Shown: piece after piece, positions 32,462 through 42,063 of the stretch
How positions within the stretch are numbered: position 1 is the first letter of the stretch
Layout: every line of letters starts with the position of its first letter
IMG/VR virus record: IMGVR_UViG_3300028287_000410
Location: 43,763 to 107,762 of that record
Source: a virus
DNA: 64,000 bases
Direction: 5' to 3' (one strand)
Notes under the pieces: model-generated
Databases searched by the model: none
Told to the model about the DNA's origin: nothing
What the model saw: only the letters and a program-made list of their open reading frames with translations
Program-made: the position numbers and the translations under genes

Positions 32462-33321
32462 AGGTGCCACTCATAATCTTTTGCATATCCTGCATATATA
32501 CGTTGTCCTGTTGGATTTAAATGCCACGAATCAAAAAATATACAAGATTCTTTTCCAAATTTATTTTCGATTGGACTTAAAAAATATTTTCGTATATTAT
32601 CGCTATAATAACCTGGTGTTTTTAATTTGCGTTCTAATCTAACATTAAGATTTTTTATTGCAGTTTCAGCATCATCTCCATATGTATCTATCAGATACTT
32701 TATTTGTACGTGAAAGAAATCATTTATCAAACAATGCCCTGTTGGTAATTTCATAGCATCTGTTAAGTCATAATAATTTGTTACTTCTGGTATGAACGTT
32801 CTCAGTGAGTAATCAGGCATATACTCCGTAACATAATCACTTTTTACTTCAATTGGCTCAAAATGCCCATGTAATATTTTGAAATTTGCCCCAGTATCCC
32901 GTAAAACTAGAGAAATATAATTATTCCAAGTACTATGTTTTAGTCTATCTCCCAATGGCGAATTGAATCTATCTGCATAATCTAAAATTCTTTTGTCTTT
33001 ACTCTCTGCGTAATCTGACCAAATATCAGGATGATTAAGATCAGTGTCGATATACCTCGTAAACTGGTCTACTGATTCCTTTGGCGACATAAATCTAGGA
33101 CCAGTACTTAAACATATTAGAACAAAATCACCTGGTTGAATTTCAGCAATACAATCTCTGCACATAGTTACGATTGCTTCTGTTGAAATGCCAGCTTTCG
33201 CATAATTTTTTACCTCGTATCCCTTTTCAGAAAACACAATATCAACCCAACTTTGCTTTTGTCCTCTTGGAAAAGTGCTATCCTGAAAACTGTCGCCGAA
33301 TACCCAACACTTCTTAGACAT
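32458..33321 (-). CDS. SGNH/GDSL-type hydrolase
   Basis: A 287-residue protein with the clearest SGNH signature in the window: CWVFGDSFQDS with S11 in a true GDS block I, NYAKAGISTEAIV as block II, and FFDSWHLNPTGQRIYAGY near the end with D264 and H267 in the classical DxxH arrangement. Enzymes of this type are esterases or acyltransferases, often removing acetyl groups from polysaccharides. No signal peptide is present, so it would act inside the cell or in the virion. It overlaps the glycosyltransferase-like gene before it by eight bases, which supports a shared glycan pathway. Confidence 0.75.
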   Translation of the reverse strand: MSKKCWVFGDSFQDSTFPRGQKQSWVDIVFSEKGYEVKNYAKAGISTEAIVTMCRDCIAEIQPGDFVLICLSTGPRFMSPKESVDQFTRYIDTDLNHPDIWSDYAESKDKRILDYADRFNSPLGDRLKHSTWNNYISLVLRDTGANFKILHGHFEPIEVKSDYVTEYMPDYSLRTFIPEVTNYYDLTDAMKLPTGHCLINDFFHVQIKYLIDTYGDDAETAIKNLNVRLERKLKTPGYYSDNIRKYFLSPIENKFGKESCIFFDSWHLNPTGQRIYAGYAKDYEWHL

Positions 33322-34186
33322 TAGAAAGCTCCAACATTGTTGGAATTATTTCTTTATTAATACAGTGAACATGATACGCATTATTAATATCAAAAACGGT
33401 ATCTGTAACTAATTGATTCCACGACGGCTTTAGCTCTGCTACAAAGTCACCATTTGATTTTATTCGCATTTGCAACCATTGAAAAAACACTTCATCTGAT
33501 GGATGAAATAAAAGGTGTTCTTGGTCGCTACTACTAACCTCTTTATAAGGCAATGTCATCGCATGAGTGTTTTGCGGTTCTGTTATGAAGTACTGCTGTT
33601 TGTGCTTATGAATTTCTATACAAAAATTTACGTAATCATTTACCATAGTTTCAGTTATTGTTTTTTTATTTAATATTAATAGTCCAGAATTATAACGATA
33701 TCGCAGTGTTTTGATATCTTCGAATGTCATCCCAGTGTACATGCAATAGTAGTACAAGAATGATGTGTCATACAAGTATGGTTTTTGTCTACAACTAACA
33801 GTGAGAACATGATTTTTATAACATTGTTGATCCAATACGCAATTATCAACATCATCTAATTTTTTGTACTCCATAAATACACTATCAAAATCTGCAAATA
33901 CGAAATATGTCATTTCAGGATAATCTTCTATTGCTGATAGTATAGTATAAAGTTTTCCTATGCCAGGGAACACTCTCATAGCATTTATCGGTATATTGTA
34001 ATCAGAGAATGTTCTACCAGTTAAATTGTATCTATATGGAACTTCGTCTCCGTAAAGTCTGTACTTCATATCATTAAATTCAGCAAAGCGTTTATGGTTT
34101 TGTATAATGTCTTGCTTATAAGGCTTTATTAAGTCATAATGTACACCTTTATATAGTGTGCTGATTAGCATAGTATCAGTCGCCAT
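33314..34186 (-). CDS. glycosyltransferase-like protein (DxD)
   Basis: A 290-residue protein with the pattern of a GT-A glycosyltransferase. The metal and nucleotide-sugar-binding DxD is D99-F-D101 in YFVFADFDSVF, after a helix-rich segment containing GIGKLYTILSAIE, and RYRYNSGLLILNK follows, a stretch often seen in GT8/GT34-like enzymes where the acceptor side is formed. The C-terminal HCINKE may provide a further metal ligand. Sugar donor and acceptor cannot be told. It sits between a twitch radical SAM gene and an SGNH hydrolase gene, overlapping both. Confidence 0.68.
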   Translation of the reverse strand: MATDTMLISTLYKGVHYDLIKPYKQDIIQNHKRFAEFNDMKYRLYGDEVPYRYNLTGRTFSDYNIPINAMRVFPGIGKLYTILSAIEDYPEMTYFVFADFDSVFMEYKKLDDVDNCVLDQQCYKNHVLTVSCRQKPYLYDTSFLYYYCMYTGMTFEDIKTLRYRYNSGLLILNKKTITETMVNDYVNFCIEIHKHKQQYFITEPQNTHAMTLPYKEVSSSDQEHLLFHPSDEVFFQWLQMRIKSNGDFVAELKPSWNQLVTDTVFDINNAYHVHCINKEIIPTMLELSNV

Positions 34187-35342
34187 TTAAATATCCCTCT
34201 AGTCCTGAGAATACATCATTAAAGTTCTGTTCTCTAATCTTGTCGATTTGATTAATATCTTTGCGCACATTTAAGAAATCCATTTGAGTATTGTTCATAT
34301 AGTTTACAACACCATCGATAGTTTTTTCTTGTAGAATATCATTCCATTCTACAAGAAATTCATTTTCAATTCTATCAGTTATAATATTCTTAACTTCTTT
34401 CGGTAATGCTGCAATGCTTGTATTAGCATCATATACAATATTTAGCCAGACTGGGATTTGTTTCTCATAATAATATTCTAGGCTCTCAATAAGATTAAAG
34501 ATACTATATACACTCACTCCATAGCTGATGGTTGGAGTAATACCTGCGTTAACATATCTTTGTAACGTATCTTCATATACACTCCACTCTGCTGGATATC
34601 TAGAATATTCGAACCCTTCACGAACCCCATCTGCACTTAACATAATAGTGATATGTTTAAAGTGCGGCCAGATATTTTTAACTGCATGTTCTGGGAATAT
34701 AGTACCGTTCGTAGCGTAACTTACTGTAATATTCTTACTCAATCCACGTTCAATCAGTCTTTCTAAGAATTGAAATTGTTGCTTAATAAGCATTGGTTCA
34801 CCGCCAAAGATTTCAATTGCTTCAACATGTTCCATCATTGTATCTAGTTCTTCCCAGAACTTGTCATTATTATACCATTTGAAGTTTGCTAATTGCAAAT
34901 CAGAGAATACTTTATTTGTATTGAATAGTTTCTTCTTGTCATCAATCCATTTTGAACTACTAAATTCGTTGCATATACGGCATTTAAGATTACATGTATT
35001 TCCTGGCTTTATATCTATAATCTTTAAGTTGAATTCGCCACGCTTAATATTATCAATTTCCATAGCATAGCGTTCATTCTCTCGCATACGTCTACTAACG
35101 TTACCATTGGCTTCTTCGCTATAGCATTTCCGGCACCCGGAATTAGGTTTATCGGCAAGCATTTTATCTTGCATGTTTTTAATCCAAGTACTATTTCTAA
35201 TGTCATGTATACTATCAGTTCTAGCATTAAAATGCGAACCATCGTCTTTAAGATAGTGTCCATCGTATACACAACATGGTCTAATTTTACCATTGGTATC
35301 TACTTCAAAATGCACAAAAGGAAGAACACAGAACTTACTCAT
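34176..35342 (-). CDS. twitch-domain radical SAM protein
   Basis: A 388-residue protein, among the most compact of the twitch group. N-terminal cysteines are C5 (FCVLPF), C23-C24 and C70xxC73. The radical SAM set is C117, C121, C124 (CNLKCRIC), with FGGEPMLI. The C-terminal IREQNFNDVFSGLEGYL matches the (D/N)xRxxxFxDVFPE tail of its relatives. It is followed by a glycosyltransferase-like gene and preceded, stop to start, by the next twitch gene (TAATG overlap). It resembles most the proteins at 35342-36532 and 40924-42063, which share SSSKW after the cluster motif. Tandem copies suggest local duplication. Confidence 0.87.
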   Translation of the reverse strand: MSKFCVLPFVHFEVDTNGKIRPCCVYDGHYLKDDGSHFNARTDSIHDIRNSTWIKNMQDKMLADKPNSGCRKCYSEEANGNVSRRMRENERYAMEIDNIKRGEFNLKIIDIKPGNTCNLKCRICNEFSSSKWIDDKKKLFNTNKVFSDLQLANFKWYNNDKFWEELDTMMEHVEAIEIFGGEPMLIKQQFQFLERLIERGLSKNITVSYATNGTIFPEHAVKNIWPHFKHITIMLSADGVREGFEYSRYPAEWSVYEDTLQRYVNAGITPTISYGVSVYSIFNLIESLEYYYEKQIPVWLNIVYDANTSIAALPKEVKNIITDRIENEFLVEWNDILQEKTIDGVVNYMNNTQMDFLNVRKDINQIDKIREQNFNDVFSGLEGYLNGD

Positions 35343-36532
35343 TAGAATAGTCCTTTAAATTCGTCTAGATAATCAACGATAGTATGTTCTCTGATAGTGT
35401 CTAATTCTTTTGTGTACTCTATCGCACTTTCCCATTTTGCTTTATTGTCTGGACCACCGAACATATTCTTTAGTTCGTTCATTTTCCAGTCATCAAATAT
35501 ATTTGAAAACCTGTCGTGAATAGAATCGCGCATTGCTTTTGGCAACACCGCTGGTGACAGAATGTCTGGATCATACACATAGTTATGATGTACCCAAACA
35601 CCGTGTTCTCTGTGGAAGAAGTTGAAAAAGTCTCCCAACGTGCTGTAGTTCATCCACGATACAGTCTGTGTAACGTCTAGTTCAAAGTCCTCTTCTTTAA
35701 GACGTAAGAAGTTCTTCATTACAGTATCCCATTCTGTTGGGAATCGGATGTAGTGATTTCTATCACCTAGATCATCAATAGAACACGATACTTTTACATG
35801 ATCGAACTTGCGCCATAGAGCAATGATATCTTCATTCATGTTCGTCATGTTGATGTTATACCATAGTTTGATATCTGTTTTACCCATTTCAACTAAACGC
35901 TCTAAGAACTTAAAGTGTTGTTTGATTAATGTTGGTTCCCCACCATTGATATAGAATGTCTTTACATTATCACAATGCTGTAGTAAGTCTTCCCAGAACC
36001 CCTCACGTTCAGGCCAACGAAAGCCTTCCATCGTGTTGTAGTCTGTTAACTTAAACGTTGTTGCTTTCTGTAGCTGGTCATAATCATTACGCCATTTACT
36101 ACTAGACGCCGGGTTACATGTTCTACATTTTACATTACAAACATTGCCCAACCTTAGCTCAACAAACTCTAGTTGTACGTCTTTCATGTATCCAGTGTCG
36201 TCAGTGGCGTCCCTAGCGACTCCTACAGTGTACTCAGGATAGTTCTTTATTTCTTCTATGCGTTTACTGTGCATACCTTTAGCTTCTTCGCTATAGCAAC
36301 GCAGACACGCTTGTGGTTTCTTACCATCTAATACTTGAAGTCTCGCCTTACGAAATGTTTCACTATTCATAGTATCAAACACTGTATCACGATTTAGATT
36401 GTAATATCTATTTTCGCCATCTTTAGCACTACTACGTGCTTGACGATGATCCGCAATACAACAATGCGTCACTCCGCCATGTGGATGTGTCGCTAAGTGT
36501 TGAAATAGTAATGGGCAGAATGTATCACTCAT
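35342..36532 (-). CDS. twitch-domain radical SAM protein
   Basis: A 396-residue twitch radical SAM protein: C6 (TFCPLLF), C24-C25, C76xxC79, then C132, C136, C139 (CNVKCRTC) followed by NPASSSKW, and NGGEPTLI. A conserved SIDDLGDRNHYIRFP block corresponds to the S(I/V)DGxGDxxEYxR region of relatives, which may form part of the active site. The tail reads IREHTIVDYLDEF. The gene abuts a protein of unknown function upstream (four-base gap) and the next twitch gene downstream. Enzyme class firm, product unknown. Confidence 0.87.
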   Translation of the reverse strand: MSDTFCPLLFQHLATHPHGGVTHCCIADHRQARSSAKDGENRYYNLNRDTVFDTMNSETFRKARLQVLDGKKPQACLRCYSEEAKGMHSKRIEEIKNYPEYTVGVARDATDDTGYMKDVQLEFVELRLGNVCNVKCRTCNPASSSKWRNDYDQLQKATTFKLTDYNTMEGFRWPEREGFWEDLLQHCDNVKTFYINGGEPTLIKQHFKFLERLVEMGKTDIKLWYNINMTNMNEDIIALWRKFDHVKVSCSIDDLGDRNHYIRFPTEWDTVMKNFLRLKEEDFELDVTQTVSWMNYSTLGDFFNFFHREHGVWVHHNYVYDPDILSPAVLPKAMRDSIHDRFSNIFDDWKMNELKNMFGGPDNKAKWESAIEYTKELDTIREHTIVDYLDEFKGLF

Positions 36533-36536
36533 TTTT

Positions 36537-37547
36537 TTACTCTACTATTACATCTACAATATATGGATACAGATTTGTCATATCACGATATTCCTTGGAA
36601 CCCGTAATTTTATCGTCAATACAATTTCCCAATTTAATTCTACCAAAGTTAAACTTTGGAAGCCAATAATCGTAATAATCACCAACGTCATTTTCTTCAC
36701 ACCATTGATTTTTTGCATTTCGTAGGCTACGAATAGGATCTACCTCTGCTTTTTCTGTTGGTAGCGGCATCTCATTAAAAGTAAAATTGAATGCAGGATT
36801 TACGTATTCTTGCTGTTTTAATTCTTTAGCTTGAATAAGTTCTATATCATTAGTATAATAACATTGCTCTAAATCTTTACCTACAGTAGAATAATCAAGA
36901 AATAATACACCATTTGATGTACTATCGGTCATTGGTACAAACATATTATAATCTTCATCCGACAATCTACAATTTCCCTTTTCCAAAGACGAAGAGTTTC
37001 TAAAAACTAAAAAATCATTGTTAAAATTCGTTGCGCCGCCTTCCATACGATGAACTAGATAATTAACTTTTTCTAATAGCTCGAATAGTCTATCAAAGAA
37101 CTTTTCATCCGATTCGGGTAGTATACGTTTCGTCATAATATCATAACTACAATCTTCGAAAAAACGATGTAATGCATTTAGCTTATCGACTTGTGCATCA
37201 TTTCCATTGTATTCTAATACGAGGTTGTCTGGAATTATCCAATCATCATATCTCATAGCATTTATTTCAGAGATAACTTCATTCATTATCTTCTGTTTCT
37301 CTAAAATTTCAGGTGCAGTTAATGATGTATATGTATTAAAATTAATCGTGAATTCTTCCGAGTTATTCCATACTTTTATGAAATCTTTCACTGGTTTTAT
37401 ATCATACAACTCAAACAACAGTTCATATACATTTTCTTTTTTATAATCATTATGCTCTGCCAACTGAATTCTATTCGTACCAGAACTATCATGAAAAAAT
37501 TTCTTAGCTGGAATTTTAGAATATACGATTTTAATATTACGTGTCAT
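36537..37547 (-). CDS. operon protein of unknown function
   Basis: A 336-residue soluble protein that I do not recognise. It is rich in Asn, Asp and aromatic residues, begins MTRNIKIVYSKIPAKKFFHD, has a central helical portion (residues about 100-190) and ends with a WLPKFNFGRIKLGNCID stretch that looks like strands. No catalytic motif or cysteine cluster is visible, so it may be a substrate-binding or scaffold protein. It lies between an SGNH-like gene and paired radical SAM genes. A perfect TATAAATA octamer lies 28 bases before its ATG, so it may be transcribed late on its own or with the genes to its left. Confidence 0.55.
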   Translation of the reverse strand: MTRNIKIVYSKIPAKKFFHDSSGTNRIQLAEHNDYKKENVYELLFELYDIKPVKDFIKVWNNSEEFTINFNTYTSLTAPEILEKQKIMNEVISEINAMRYDDWIIPDNLVLEYNGNDAQVDKLNALHRFFEDCSYDIMTKRILPESDEKFFDRLFELLEKVNYLVHRMEGGATNFNNDFLVFRNSSSLEKGNCRLSDEDYNMFVPMTDSTSNGVLFLDYSTVGKDLEQCYYTNDIELIQAKELKQQEYVNPAFNFTFNEMPLPTEKAEVDPIRSLRNAKNQWCEENDVGDYYDYWLPKFNFGRIKLGNCIDDKITGSKEYRDMTNLYPYIVDVIVE

Positions 37548-37554
37548 GCATTAC

Positions 37555-38319
37555 TTACTTTTCTATTGTATACCTATTTATATCAAACGGGCTTCTTTTA
37601 TTTTGTCCGATGTTTATAAAATATTTCATTGCTTGTCTCGCTAACAACTTTTTATTAGTATCTGACATATGATTTAGTTTTTCAAAATATTTAAGGTTTT
37701 CCCTGCGTACTATTTGCATTAAGTTAAACTCATCGCCATCAAAAAGGTCACTAAATGAATGTAATACTAATACATCATTTTTCATAGTATTCAAATAAGT
37801 TTGTACAAGACTAAATTGATTTTTTACATCATCAGCATACATGCAGCGTGTTAAGTATGTTTGCCAAAATTCTTTATCTTTTTTAAAATATTTACATTGT
37901 TCTTTAGGAATAGAGGACAGTTCAAAATCAGGATCTATAAATTTCCACGCCGTAGAATGCCAACCTTGAGATTCATCATCTAATAAATTTGTAACACGTG
38001 AAGCATTGGTCACGCCGAATATTATAGTATCATTTTCGTCATACTCAGTTTCCATATAATGAAACAGCATTTGAACACTATAATTTAAACTAGTACCTGA
38101 GTTTGCATAATTTAAAAGACTCATATTCAAATTATCTGCTAATAAACCTGTCCAAGACAGACCTTGATTAGGTATATTATGAATCTTACCCGTGCTATGT
38201 TGAAAAAAACTATCCCCGAATACTACTAGCCGCCGGCCTTTTTTATTATTGTCAGTACGATGGATCTTGCGGTTTTCATAATTTATACTTAGTAATAAAT
38301 TTTTAAGTCTTCTAGTCAT
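37555..38319 (-). CDS. SGNH-hydrolase-like protein
   Basis: About 254 residues. A basic lead of some 30 residues precedes RRLVVFGDSFFQHS (GDS block I, serine near residue 37). LLNYANSGTSLNYSVQML fits block II and IIFGVTNASRVTN block III. A clear DxxH is not found, since the C-terminus (KRSPFDINRYTIEK) lacks it, so the catalytic triad may be incomplete. The frame opens at an ATG at 38337, but the ATG at 38319 has GGTGGAAA before it and fits the overlap with the preceding radical SAM gene. Related by motif to the five other SGNH-type genes of this window. Confidence 0.62.
   Translation of the reverse strand: MTRRLKNLLLSINYENRKIHRTDNNKKGRRLVVFGDSFFQHSTGKIHNIPNQGLSWTGLLADNLNMSLLNYANSGTSLNYSVQMLFHYMETEYDENDTIIFGVTNASRVTNLLDDESQGWHSTAWKFIDPDFELSSIPKEQCKYFKKDKEFWQTYLTRCMYADDVKNQFSLVQTYLNTMKNDVLVLHSFSDLFDGDEFNLMQIVRRENLKYFEKLNHMSDTNKKLLARQAMKYFINIGQNKRSPFDINRYTIEK
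37575..37582 (-). promoter_or_regulatory. late promoter octamer TATAAATA
   Basis: A perfect T4-type late consensus TATAAATA on the minus strand, 28 bases before the ATG at 37547, inside the end of the SGNH-like gene. Spacing equals that of three other octamers here. Confidence 0.55.
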
Positions 38320-39703
38320 AGCGTTTCCACCAATCATATAATTCTGTATCTAGTTTGTAAATATCTTCTAATCGATACTGCTCTTGTCTAATCTTATCAA
38401 GTCTATCCTGATAGCCTTTACCATTCTTAAACTCTTGTTCGTGTGTATCTGGGAACTGTTCAGCAAACGTTGGGCGTTTCTTCATTTCGATAAGGGTATT
38501 TATTAGTGTCTCTTGCTTGTTAGTTGCAATGGGTTTCATATAATCAAGTAGCTCATCAATCTTTCTGTCCAGAATATGACGCGGCCACGCGAACGGTGAC
38601 ATAACGATGTCAGCATGGAACGCAAACATTATCTTTGTTTCCATACGTACATCTAGCTCTAATGATAAGTCAAACAAATCTTTTAGTGAGAACATGCCCG
38701 GACCAGTGATAGTCAAATCAAACAACATCCTGTGTTTACCGCCTGGTGCCGCCAGTCCTTGCTTAAAGTTGTCTAGCCACTCCTCCCATACGATACCTTT
38801 ACGAATGAACTCTACGATATCTCCTGTGCCATCAATACTCGCACACATCAACCAGTCTTTAAACTGTGGCAGATAGTCAAACAAGTTCTTGCCTTTAAAG
38901 TCTACACGTGATAGATTAGAATTATAACGCAAATGACAGTTCTTTGCAGAACCGTTGTTTACCATTTCTTCTAATGCCCACCAATGTATATCATACATAA
39001 GAGGTTCTCCGCCTACCCAATAGATTTCTTCTACTACGCCATCAGAGATAGCTTTCTTGAATTCAGGTTCAGCAACATCTTTCTGAAACTTTTGCATCTT
39101 TTGTTTAACTGTTGGTTGCATAAAAGGCTGATGTTCAATCGACCACATATCATGCTTTTTCTTTTCAGCTTCCCATGCACTTGATAATTGCTCACCGCAC
39201 ATACGACATTTAAAGTTGCATAGATTACTGTAGCGATAATCAAATGAGATTGTAGGCATAGTTGTATACCCATCATCATCTGTTTTGTCAAATGCTTCCT
39301 GAATTTTATCTTTAAACAGAACACCAGTGAACCACTTGCGATACGAACTTAGAGATAGAGTGTCATCATTACATACATCACATTGTGGGATACGTTCACC
39401 CGCCATTAGCTTCTTGCGAATGTCACGCATGTATGGGGAGTTCCAATGCTCTTCTAATGTCATCGGATTGAAATCATCAGCATCAGTTTTAGAATCAGTT
39501 ACTTTGCCATATTTTGAATCGTTTGATGCATCAATATATTGTTTCTGAAAAGAATGCTCTTCACGTGATGCACAACACATTCTACGTTCACCCTGTGGAG
39601 AGATATAAGTATGTGACCATGGTGCCATGCAGAAAGTTTTGTTTTCACTTTCTTCTGCACAACTCGCATCGTCTTTCCAGATGGGTATAATTCTTTTAGT
39701 CAT
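38312..39703 (-). CDS. twitch-domain radical SAM protein
   Basis: A 463-residue twitch radical SAM protein with a longer, charged N-terminus (residues 1-22) before C25 in FCMAPW. Further cysteines are C43-C44, C108xxC111 and the radical SAM set C162, C166, C169 (CNFKCRMC), with VGGEPLMY after it. An additional C15 is not conserved in its relatives. The SIDGTGDIVEFIR block and the C-terminal IRQEQYRLEDIY are family features. It overlaps the preceding twitch gene by eight bases. It belongs with the neighbours at 39696-40937 and 40924-42063, a direct run of three twitch genes. Confidence 0.87.
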   Translation of the reverse strand: MTKRIIPIWKDDASCAEESENKTFCMAPWSHTYISPQGERRMCCASREEHSFQKQYIDASNDSKYGKVTDSKTDADDFNPMTLEEHWNSPYMRDIRKKLMAGERIPQCDVCNDDTLSLSSYRKWFTGVLFKDKIQEAFDKTDDDGYTTMPTISFDYRYSNLCNFKCRMCGEQLSSAWEAEKKKHDMWSIEHQPFMQPTVKQKMQKFQKDVAEPEFKKAISDGVVEEIYWVGGEPLMYDIHWWALEEMVNNGSAKNCHLRYNSNLSRVDFKGKNLFDYLPQFKDWLMCASIDGTGDIVEFIRKGIVWEEWLDNFKQGLAAPGGKHRMLFDLTITGPGMFSLKDLFDLSLELDVRMETKIMFAFHADIVMSPFAWPRHILDRKIDELLDYMKPIATNKQETLINTLIEMKKRPTFAEQFPDTHEQEFKNGKGYQDRLDKIRQEQYRLEDIYKLDTELYDWWKRYD

Positions 39704-40937
39704 GTACGTAACTCGCTAACTCTGGTAAGTAATCTTCAACTCTTTGATTTCTAATGGTATCTAACTTTCTTGTAATCTTAGAATACTGTGGCCACCATTC
39801 TTCATGCATACTTGGGTTATCAAGCATTTTTCTATAACTTATAAACTGCGGTAGTGTATATGATACATCATTATTCTGAGTTTGTAAATAGTTAATATGG
39901 TCATCTAGTTTCTTTTTTGCGTTATTCATCACTTCAGGAGGAGCAATTTCTACACGATAATATTCTGGATGAAACAATGGGTTAAGTCCAAACTTGTTAA
40001 TGTCTATAAGTTCATTCTCATACAAATACTTATGCAAGTCTACGACATGGTCAATGTTCATGATACCAACAGTACAGCTATCAAATATTTCTACGTTCGG
40101 ACATTCACGTCTTATAAGACGAATGTTCTCTTCAATCTTGTCCCACGGTTGCCCTGCTCTTACGTATTCCGCACGTGGACCATATGCATCAATAGATGCC
40201 ATAATCTTAACACGTTCTAGTTTATTCCAAATATCAATTGCACTGCGTTTCTTGTATGTAAGTTGACTTAAATTTGTCTGATAAAAGATATGAGCATTAA
40301 GATTTCCCTGTGCAATTACTTCATCGATGAAAGCCCAATGCTCTGGCATAATAAGAGGTTCACCACCTGCAAAGTAAATACGTTCTAAATTTTTAATTTG
40401 TGGTCTAGTTTCATCCATCAATGAATCAAAATTACTTCTAACTTTTTTTACTTTTTGATGGTGTATCGCAAACGTATCACCTAATAGTTTAACACTATCA
40501 TCAAACCACATTGTACTAAAATCAGGACCGCAACTTCTACACTTCATATTACAATTGTTACTGAAACGAATATCCCAATATGTAATTCGTAGCTCGTTTA
40601 AAGTGCCATCCTCTGAGGTGTTTTCTACTAAATCATAATGATGACCGTTTTCTTTATTCATACTTTGTCGTAAAGATTTGAATCCATATTCTTCTTGCTC
40701 ATAGCATCGTGTACACGCTTCACTACGTTCTCCGTTAAGCATGTTCTTACGTAGTTGTTTTGCTTTATCTGTATTAAGAATATCTCCGAGTGGAGTATCA
40801 TTTAAATTACCAAATTGATGTTCTTTTCCAACATTACTTAAACAACATGGATACACTTCACCACCTGCCCAAGCATGTACATGTACCCAAGGTGCCATAC
40901 AGAATACTTTACTATCTTTTATATCATATTTGTTCAT
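39696..40937 (-). CDS. twitch-domain radical SAM protein
   Basis: A 413-residue twitch radical SAM protein. From the ATG at 40937: C13 (FCMAPW), C31-C32, C75xxC78, then C129, C133, C136 (CNMKCRSC), with AGGEPLIM. The open frame formally begins at a TTG one codon earlier, and the ATG is preferred. The N-terminal portion HVHAWAGGEVYPCC shows the short beta-hairpin before the double cysteine that all members share. The tail reads IRNQRVEDYLPELA. No unusual feature apart from being one of three adjacent copies. Confidence 0.87.
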   Translation of the reverse strand: MNKYDIKDSKVFCMAPWVHVHAWAGGEVYPCCLSNVGKEHQFGNLNDTPLGDILNTDKAKQLRKNMLNGERSEACTRCYEQEEYGFKSLRQSMNKENGHHYDLVENTSEDGTLNELRITYWDIRFSNNCNMKCRSCGPDFSTMWFDDSVKLLGDTFAIHHQKVKKVRSNFDSLMDETRPQIKNLERIYFAGGEPLIMPEHWAFIDEVIAQGNLNAHIFYQTNLSQLTYKKRSAIDIWNKLERVKIMASIDAYGPRAEYVRAGQPWDKIEENIRLIRRECPNVEIFDSCTVGIMNIDHVVDLHKYLYENELIDINKFGLNPLFHPEYYRVEIAPPEVMNNAKKKLDDHINYLQTQNNDVSYTLPQFISYRKMLDNPSMHEEWWPQYSKITRKLDTIRNQRVEDYLPELASYVHD

Positions 40938-42063
40938 CAATATACTCTACTAATTCTGGGAATGCTACTTCAAATAGTCCCGGTCTTGTTCTTCTTGAAT
41001 AATCTAATTTACTACGAAGGTTAGATATATCTCCAGTGCCGTTCATTATTCTAATCAACCAATTATCATTACCAATAATTGGGTTAATCTGACAATCATC
41101 TAATTTGTGATTTTCAAATTTAAGTCTAATACGCTGTTTAAATTCTTCTGGTAAGTCAATAGAATTAAATGGGTGTGTGACAATATTATTGAATACTTTA
41201 ACATTATGTTCACTGCACCAAACATGAAAGTCCGGCAAGTCAAATATATTTAGTGCGGATACACTATGCGATATTTCTACTTGACATAAGCCTTCATCTC
41301 TAATAGAAATAAATTTCTTAAACACTTCATATGTTTCTTCCCATTTACCTGGATATCTCTGAAACTCAAACTTCTCATGTGTGTTATCTAGGCTAAGCAT
41401 AATACGAACAAGTTTAAACTCTTTAAAATATTTAACAAGTTCTTCTGGCCATATAGTACAGTTAGTAAACCATGTGATTTCGATATTCTTTGCTAAGTCA
41501 CGTTTAACAAGAAACTCAATCAGAATCTTTTGCTTCTTAATCATGAACGGTTCCCCACCTGCTAATTCAACTCTTTTCAAGTTATTAGCATGTAGATTAA
41601 GTTCTTCCCAGAATTCATCTGTGTCTTGCCATTTAGGTGCAGGCGTATACTTAATACCAAATTGTTTATCTATACTTCCCCATTTACTACTAGAATGCGA
41701 ACCACAAATTGCACATGCTAAGTTACATGTGTTCCCCATTTTTAAATCGATTGATTGTAGCATGTCTTGTTCAAAACCAAGATTATCTTTCCAAAGTTTT
41801 ATCTCTCTGGTACGTTTACTTTCACCGCCAGACTTTTCTACGTCATAGCACTGAGTACAATCTTTTTCAAAATGTGAATCGAAGTTATCAATCCATTCTT
41901 TTCTATCTGATGAATTGATAACTTCTGTAATAGTATTTGTATATGCGTTTGCTTTTTTGCCATCAATAGAAAAACGTTTTGAGCTAATACAACACGGAGT
42001 CATTTCTCCTTGTGTCGTAAGTTCAATATTGTTAGTTACTAATGGACAAAACTTCCTAGTCAT
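40924..42063 (-). CDS. twitch-domain radical SAM protein
   Basis: A 379-residue protein and the shortest twitch member here. Cysteines: C6 (KFCPLV, in place of FCxxPW), C24-C25, C69xxC72, and the radical SAM set C113, C117, C120 (CNLACAIC), with AGGEPFMI. The active-site block reads SLDNTHEKFEFQRYP, so the usual SxDGxGD is altered to SLDNTHE, which may reflect a different substrate. Post-cluster sequence SHSSSKW links it to the genes at 34176 and 35342. Overlaps both neighbours by eight to fourteen bases. Confidence 0.86.
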   Translation of the reverse strand: MTRKFCPLVTNNIELTTQGEMTPCCISSKRFSIDGKKANAYTNTITEVINSSDRKEWIDNFDSHFEKDCTQCYDVEKSGGESKRTREIKLWKDNLGFEQDMLQSIDLKMGNTCNLACAICGSHSSSKWGSIDKQFGIKYTPAPKWQDTDEFWEELNLHANNLKRVELAGGEPFMIKKQKILIEFLVKRDLAKNIEITWFTNCTIWPEELVKYFKEFKLVRIMLSLDNTHEKFEFQRYPGKWEETYEVFKKFISIRDEGLCQVEISHSVSALNIFDLPDFHVWCSEHNVKVFNNIVTHPFNSIDLPEEFKQRIRLKFENHKLDDCQINPIIGNDNWLIRIMNGTGDISNLRSKLDYSRRTRPGLFEVAFPELVEYIDEQI

